10,330 nt of DNA from JAAXTT01 sp964530215 (lineage in GTDB: Bacteria; Bacillota; Desulfotomaculia; Desulfotomaculales; Desulfocucumaceae). The notes beneath the pieces are model-generated. The model saw nothing but the letters and a program-made list of their open reading frames with translations, was not told where the DNA came from and did not search any database. The translations under genes were made by a program, and so were the position numbers. Every line of letters starts with the position of its first letter. The first letter of the stretch is position 1. Positions 7,120-10,330 of this stretch are shown one piece after another. The stretch lies in contig CAZHAJ010000060.1 of assembly GCA_964530215.1 (NCBI GenBank), positions 1 through 10,330 on the forward strand, in the 5' to 3' direction.

Positions 7120-7132
7120 TAGCATAATGCTA
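7120..7132. promoter_or_regulatory. Short palindrome in the nitroreductase-msrAB divergent region
   Basis: TAGCAT and ATGCTA flank a single central base at 7120-7132, 46 bases upstream of the nitroreductase-fusion start on the minus strand. It may be an operator. At this length chance is not excluded. Confidence 0.3.
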
Positions 7133-7234
7133 ATTCATTTGCTTATCACAAGCTTTAACTTTAAGAGATACTACCCCAGGGGTTAAATCCCTTTTTTTAC
7201 TTAATTCTTTTTATAAGTAAATTAAAGATTGGGA

Positions 7235-7240
7235 TATAAT
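7235..7240 (+). promoter_or_regulatory. msrAB: Candidate -10 box for msrAB
   Basis: A perfect TATAAT lies 33 bases before the msrAB start. The -35 position at 17-18 bases spacing (TTATAA or TATAAG, around 7211-7217) is weak, so the promoter may need an activator or an alternative contact. Confidence 0.5.
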
Positions 7241-7273
7241 AAACATATACCAAGAATAAAGGGGTTGGTTATT

Positions 7274-8242
7274 ATGTCAGAAAAATTGAAGAGGGCCACT
7301 TTTGCGGGGGGTTGTTTTTGGTGCATGGTGGAACCTTTTGAAAATATTCAAGGGGTAAAGGAAGTAATTGTGGGATATACGGGCGGTGAAAAAGAAAATC
7401 CCACCTATCAAGAAGTTTGTGCTGGTGTCACCGGACATTATGAGGCTGTGCAGATAGTCTATGATGAAAATGTAGTGGAGTACCAACAAATTTTAGATGT
7501 TTTTTGGCGACAAATTGATCCTACAGACGATGAAGGACAGTTTGTCGACCGCGGTTCCCATTATCGAACCGCCATTTTTTATCACAATGACAGGCAAAGG
7601 GAAGTAGCTGAGCAGTCAAAAGAACAGCTAAATATGAGTGGCCGTTTTGATAGACCGGTGGTTACAGAGATTTTGCCCGCAACAAACTTCTATCCCGCTG
7701 AGGAATATCATCAGAACTATTGCAAGAAGAATCCTAAGCACTACGATATCTACAAAAGGGGATCGGGCAGGGATTTCTTTAAACGGGAGAACTGGGATTT
7801 AAAAAAGCATATTTCTGTAGATTTAAAGAAAGAACTAAGTCCCTTGCAATATGAAGTGACTCAAAACAACGGAACAGAGCCTCCATTTCGGAACGAGTAT
7901 TGGGATAATAAGAGACAAGGCTTATATGTGGATATTGTGTCCGGAGAGCCATTGTTTAGTTCTATAGAAAAATATGACTCCGGTTGTGGGTGGCCCAGTT
8001 TTAAAAGGCCTGTCAATATAGAAAGTATTGTGGAGAGAAATGATTTCAGCAAAGGTATGATTCGCACCGAGGTTCGCAGCAGAGAAGGGGATTCTCATTT
8101 GGGGCATGTCTTTAATGACGGCCCTGGCCCGGGAGGATTGCGATATTGTATCAACTCTGCAGCCGTACGTTTTATTGCAAAGGAGAATTTGGAGAAAGAG
8201 GGTTATGGGGAATATCTGGATATGTTTAAGGATAGTAAATAG
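7274..8242 (+). CDS. msrAB: Bifunctional methionine sulfoxide reductase MsrA-MsrB
   Basis: This 322-residue fusion reduces both methionine-S-sulfoxide (MsrA) and methionine-R-sulfoxide (MsrB) in proteins or as free amino acid. MsrA spans about residues 6-160. It has the catalytic motif GCFWC (nucleophile C14, second Cys C17), PAEEYHQNYC (141-150) and C150 as the likely resolving cysteine. MsrB spans about 183-315, with SGCGWPSF (236-243, candidate resolving C238), HLGHVFNDGP (275-284) and the catalytic cysteine C292 in RYCINSA. The Zn-binding CxxC pairs found in many MsrB proteins are absent, as is usual for A-B fusions. There is no signal peptide, so it should be cytoplasmic. I prefer the ATG at 7274 (AAAGGGG nine bases upstream). 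The in-frame start at 7229 precedes the TATAAT box. Thioredoxin is the usual reductant. Confidence 0.95.
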   Translation: MSEKLKRATFAGGCFWCMVEPFENIQGVKEVIVGYTGGEKENPTYQEVCAGVTGHYEAVQIVYDENVVEYQQILDVFWRQIDPTDDEGQFVDRGSHYRTAIFYHNDRQREVAEQSKEQLNMSGRFDRPVVTEILPATNFYPAEEYHQNYCKKNPKHYDIYKRGSGRDFFKRENWDLKKHISVDLKKELSPLQYEVTQNNGTEPPFRNEYWDNKRQGLYVDIVSGEPLFSSIEKYDSGCGWPSFKRPVNIESIVERNDFSKGMIRTEVRSREGDSHLGHVFNDGPGPGGLRYCINSAAVRFIAKENLEKEGYGEYLDMFKDSK

Positions 8243-8255
8243 CAGCAATAAATAA

Positions 8256-8284
8256 AATAAACCTGCCATAATGGCAGGTTTATT
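8256..8284. terminator. Hairpin terminator between convergent msrAB and zinc-ribbon genes
   Basis: A 12-bp stem pairs AATAAACCTGCC (8256-8267) with GGCAGGTTTATT (8273-8284), with loop ATAAT. The minus-strand side is followed by a U-rich stretch, so it should end the zinc-ribbon transcript. On the plus strand the T tract is short, so termination of msrAB there is likely but weaker. Confidence 0.75.
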
Positions 8285-8290
8285 AACTGC

Positions 8291-8590
8291 TTAGTAATTT
8301 TGAACCGAACGGTAACAATCCCTGCAGTAAACAGGTCTGTCTTGGCGAGGCTCAAAAGGAACTTCGGTTTCCTGTCCACAGGATGCGCAAACTGCCGGGT
8401 GCATAACCCTTTCTGCTCTGTTGAAACCACGTCCGTCAGAGCGATTGCGCTGTTTGCGTGCTGCGCGGCACTCAGAGCATCTGCCAGGATCATTGGTAAA
8501 TCCTTTTTCAGCAAAAAACTCCTGCTCGGAAGCCGAGAACACAAAGTCAACCCCGCAATCACGACATGATAAAGTGCGATCTTCGTACAT
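8291..8590 (-). CDS. Two-zinc-ribbon protein (zf-trcl-like)
   Basis: This 99-residue small protein has two CxxC...CxxC zinc-ribbon modules. The first uses C9-C12 and C38-C41, with the family-typical DFVFSASEQEFFAEKGF (15-31). The second uses C68-C71 and C89-C92, with VPFEPRQDRPVYCRDC (77-92). The modules are joined by a basic Arg-rich linker (42-61). Proteins of this type (Pfam 'probable zinc-ribbon', common in Firmicutes and Chloroflexi) have no assigned biochemical role; nucleic-acid binding or a link to cold-shock or stress responses has been inferred from context. The ATG at 8590 follows GAGGAGGG (8596-8603, minus strand). A TTG at 8605 would overlap that site and is rejected. It is convergent with msrAB and divergent from the SCIFF genes. 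Confidence 0.88.
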   Translation of the reverse strand: MYEDRTLSCRDCGVDFVFSASEQEFFAEKGFTNDPGRCSECRAARKQRNRSDGRGFNRAERVMHPAVCASCGQETEVPFEPRQDRPVYCRDCYRSVQNY

Positions 8591-8609
8591 TAAAACCCTC
8601 CTCAAATTT

Positions 8610-8663
8610 ATTCCATTAGTATTAGGAGATGGGCAAATTTACTCTCCCGTTACCTGATGGAAT
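8610..8663 (-). other. Nested stem-loop in the leader of the zinc-ribbon gene
   Basis: ATTCCATTAG (8610-8619) pairs with CTGATGGAAT (8654-8663), 10 bp with one G-U on the plus strand (an A-C mismatch on the minus strand). Inside it, GGAGA (8625-8629) pairs with TCTCC (8643-8647). The structure ends seven bases from the Shine-Dalgarno of the minus-strand gene, so it could fold in its 5' leader. No regulator or RNA family is recognised. Confidence 0.4.
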
Positions 8664-8844
8664 TGGGGAAGGGTAATTGCTAACCTAACCTATGGACTCA
8701 AATCATGATATCATAGCAATTTCTTAAAGTCAAAATGATTTTGTCTCGCACCTAGAGGATATTATCCCCTTAGTTTAATCGGTATTTTGTGGGTATCAGG
8801 GCATGGTTTCGCACATATATATACAAAAAAGTTTGTAAAGGTTA

Positions 8845-8873
8845 TTGCAACGGGATTAAACCTTTCGTATAAT
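8845..8873 (+). promoter_or_regulatory. Sigma-A-type promoter for the SCIFF precursor gene
   Basis: TTGCAA (8845-8850), a 17-base spacer and a perfect TATAAT (8868-8873) give a well-spaced housekeeping promoter. Transcription should start near 8880, leaving a short leader with the ribosome binding site AGGAGGAGGT (8889-8898) five bases before the ATG. Confidence 0.78.
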
Positions 8874-8903
8874 GAAGGCGGTAAGAACAGGAGGAGGTAA
8901 ATC

Positions 8904-9056
8904 ATGGCGAAGCACATAAAAACTGTAAATTTTAACCAGGTCAGTTCAAAATTTACCCTGCAGGGCGGTTGCGGAGAGTGTCAGACATCTTGTCAGTCGG
9001 CGTGCAAGACTTCCTGCACAGTGGGGAACCAGGTTTGCATAAGGGAAAAAGAATAA
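8904..9056 (+). CDS. scfA: SCIFF ranthipeptide precursor (six cysteines in forty-five residues)
   Basis: This 50-residue precursor peptide has the leader MAKHIKTVNFNQ (1-12) and the SCIFF-typical core GGCGECQTSCQSACKTSC (21-38), ending with NQVC (42-45). The six cysteines are at 23, 26, 30, 34, 38 and 45; Thr28, Thr36 and Thr39 lie between or next to them. Family members (TIGR03973) are modified by the neighbouring radical SAM enzyme, which links a Cys sulfur to a residue such as Thr through a thioether, giving a ranthipeptide. The role in Clostridia is not settled; a quorum-sensing-like signal has been proposed for some. Expression signals are strong: a sigma-A promoter and a long Shine-Dalgarno. 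A terminator follows before the maturase gene. No protease or exporter is visible here; secDF-type genes often neighbour SCIFF loci but would lie beyond the window. Confidence 0.95.
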   Translation: MAKHIKTVNFNQVSSKFTLQGGCGECQTSCQSACKTSCTVGNQVCIREKE

Positions 9057-9065
9057 CATAATCTT

Positions 9066-9096
9066 AAAACCCGGTCCTTATGGATTGGGTTTTTTT
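9066..9096 (+). terminator. Intercistronic terminator/attenuator between SCIFF precursor and maturase
   Basis: AAAACCCGGTCC (9066-9077) pairs with GGATTGGGTTTT (9082-9093) in a 12-bp stem with two G-U pairs and the tetraloop TTAT. Seven T follow or overlap (9090-9096). It begins nine bases after the precursor stop and ends 16 bases before the maturase start, so the maturase is probably made by partial readthrough. Confidence 0.82.
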
Positions 9097-9112
9097 GTCA
9101 TGGGGGATAAAG

Positions 9113-10330
9113 TTGATTCATAAATTTATATTTGATAATACCAGAATAGTTTTTGACGTTCACAGCGGTGCTCTTCATGTAGTGGATGAGTTGGCATGGG
9201 ATTTGTTGGAGGATTATCGTTCACTAGATGAAGAAACACTGCTGAAAAAACATTTAGGTAAATACTCACCAACGGAGATAAGGGAAGTGCTGTCGGAGAT
9301 TCAGGGATTGGAAGAGGAACGGCTGCTTTTCTCCCCGGATCCCCTGGGGGGTCAATATCAACCTCCAAAGGAAAATATTATAAAAGCCCTATGTCTTCAT
9401 TTGGCACATGACTGTAACCTAGAGTGCAAGTATTGCTTTGCCGGTCAAGGTAAGTTTGGCGGCAATCCGGGAATGATGACTGAGGAAGTGGGCTGTAAGG
9501 CCTTAGAGTTTCTAATGGAAGCTTCCGGCTCCCGAAAGCATGTGGAAGTGGATTTTTTCGGCGGGGAACCACTGTTAAATTTTATAGTGTTACAGTCATT
9601 GGTGAGGCACGGTAAGCAGTTGGCGTCCGATAATAACAAAATAATTAAATTTACGTTAACCACTAATGCCGTTAAATTGGACAACCGGGTGGGACAGTTT
9701 TTAAATGATAATAATATAAGTGCGGTTCTAAGCCTTGACGGCCGTCCCGGTGTTCATGATGCCATGAGGCCTTTCCCCAAGGGCATAGGATCTTATGATA
9801 TTGTTTTGAAGAATATAAAGAGTTTTCTGGCATCCAGGGACTATCAGGATTATTACATCAGGGGAACATATACCGCCAATAATCTGGATTTTGCCAAAGA
9901 TGTGGAGTATCTTGTGGGGCAGGGTTTTGACAGCATTTCATTGGAACCGGTGGTCTCTGATCCCGATCACTATTATTCTATAAAACCCGAAATGCTTGCC
10001 CAGGCAACTGCTCAATATGAGGATTTAACCAGAATGCTTATTAAAATGAAAAGGGAAGGGAAAAATGTGAGCTTTTTTCATTTTAATGTTGATTTGGATG
10101 GAGGCCCCTGCCTTCCCAAGAGGATGAGCGGTTGTGGTGCCGGCTATCAATACCTTGCCATTGATCCCCAAGGAGTATTGTATCCCTGTCATCAATTTGT
10201 CGGGCATGAAGAGTTTGCTATGGGGGATGTTTATACCGGGGTTAAAAGATGGGATTTAGCAGACCGGTTTAAAAAAACACATCTTTATGAAAAAGAAGGA
10301 TGCGGTCAGTGTTGGGCTAAATTTTTATGC
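9113..10330 (+). CDS. scfB: SCIFF radical SAM maturase (SPASM protein), partial at 3' end
   Basis: The window holds 406 codons with no stop; the frame runs off the edge, with perhaps 50 residues missing. The enzyme cleaves S-adenosylmethionine and builds Cys thioether links in the SCIFF peptide (family TIGR03974, relatives CteB and Tte1186). Residues about 1-75 match the N-terminal RiPP-recognition-like domain (IHKFIFDNTRIVFDVHSGA). The radical SAM motif C101-x3-C105-x2-C108 sits in DCNLECKYCFAGQG, followed by FFGGEPLLN (148-156). SPASM cysteines for auxiliary Fe-S clusters are at 333, 341, 359, 397, 400 and 406. The TTG start at 9113 follows GGGGGA (9102-9107) by five bases and gives the family-typical MIH start. 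An upstream TTG at 9095 lies within the terminator's T-run and is rejected. Expression probably depends on readthrough from the precursor promoter. Confidence 0.94.
   Translation, partial: MIHKFIFDNTRIVFDVHSGALHVVDELAWDLLEDYRSLDEETLLKKHLGKYSPTEIREVLSEIQGLEEERLLFSPDPLGGQYQPPKENIIKALCLHLAHDCNLECKYCFAGQGKFGGNPGMMTEEVGCKALEFLMEASGSRKHVEVDFFGGEPLLNFIVLQSLVRHGKQLASDNNKIIKFTLTTNAVKLDNRVGQFLNDNNISAVLSLDGRPGVHDAMRPFPKGIGSYDIVLKNIKSFLASRDYQDYYIRGTYTANNLDFAKDVEYLVGQGFDSISLEPVVSDPDHYYSIKPEMLAQATAQYEDLTRMLIKMKREGKNVSFFHFNVDLDGGPCLPKRMSGCGAGYQYLAIDPQGVLYPCHQFVGHEEFAMGDVYTGVKRWDLADRFKKTHLYEKEGCGQCWAKFLC

Larger units (their letters stand above)
8591..8903. other. Gene-free divergent region between the zinc-ribbon and SCIFF genes
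   Basis: No credible coding sequence occurs in these 313 bases. From left to right they hold the zinc-ribbon ribosome binding site, a nested stem-loop (8610-8663), an inverted repeat AATTGCTA/TAGCAATT (8675-8682 and 8714-8721), the palindrome ATGATATCAT (8705-8714), the palindrome CAAAATGATTTTG (8731-8743), two copies of TCGCAC (8745-8750 and 8812-8817), the SCIFF promoter and the SCIFF ribosome binding site. I found no T-box, S-box or other riboswitch core that I recognise. Confidence 0.6.

Noticed and set aside
7178..7198. GGG/CCC hairpin with a seven-T run, as a terminator or attenuator for msrAB
   Set aside because: The stem is only about five pairs, no plus-strand gene lies just upstream, and it precedes the likely msrAB promoter.
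8300..8657. Two plus-strand open frames (8300-8569 and 8421-8657)
   Set aside because: They are antisense to the zinc-ribbon gene, whose paired CxxC motifs and ribosome binding site are clear.
8745..8817. Direct repeat TCGCAC as a possible repeat array
   Set aside because: There are only two six-base copies with unrelated flanks, which is consistent with chance.
9126..9684. Minus-strand open frames across the SCIFF maturase (9126-9368, 9378-9572, 9445-9684)
   Set aside because: They oppose a continuous 406-codon frame with the radical SAM motif and have no start signals.

Overview
The window looks like chromosomal DNA of a spore-forming, mostly anaerobic Firmicute of class Clostridia. The evidence is a spoIIR gene, strong GGAGG-type ribosome binding sites, frequent TTG starts, U-tract hairpin terminators, a ferredoxin-nitroreductase fusion, and a SCIFF ranthipeptide precursor with its radical SAM maturase. 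Base composition is moderately AT-rich. A Desulfotomaculum/Peptococcaceae-type host is plausible, but that is a guess from gene content.

Layout. 1-448: a palindrome-bearing upstream region and a YgbA-type cysteine-rich protein (family known as nitrous-oxide/NO-stimulated). 538-1725: an M24 metallopeptidase with all five metal ligands, closed by a hairpin terminator. 1938-2213: a 91-residue putative winged-helix protein, isolated between two terminators. 2392-3015: SpoIIR, the intercompartmental signalling protein of sporulation. 3117-5657: a tightly packed metN-metI-metQ operon for an ABC methionine importer, closed by a bidirectional terminator. 5753-7074 (minus): a ferredoxin-nitroreductase fusion followed by a PAT-like GNAT acetyltransferase. 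7274-8242: a fused MsrA-MsrB methionine sulfoxide reductase. 8291-8590 (minus): a two-zinc-ribbon protein. 8591-8903: a gene-free region of 313 bases with inverted repeats and a sigma-A promoter. 8904-9056: the 50-residue SCIFF precursor, which has six cysteines. 9113-10330: its radical SAM/SPASM maturase, cut by the window end.

How the genes fit together. The most distinctive system is the SCIFF pair at the right edge: a small Cys-rich peptide made from a good promoter, a hairpin terminator, then the enzyme that should install Cys-derived thioether crosslinks. The terminator suggests that precursor is made in excess over enzyme. A second theme, by inference, is methionine and redox handling: methionine import (metNIQ), methionine sulfoxide repair (msrAB), a PAT-family acetyltransferase whose relatives act on methionine sulfone and sulfoximine, a flavin/Fe-S oxidoreductase, and several Cys-rich small proteins. 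SCIFF peptides belong to a described family, so nothing here is a wholly new system. The local context and several regulatory structures still deserve checking. No tRNA, rRNA, CRISPR array, insertion sequence or phage gene was seen.
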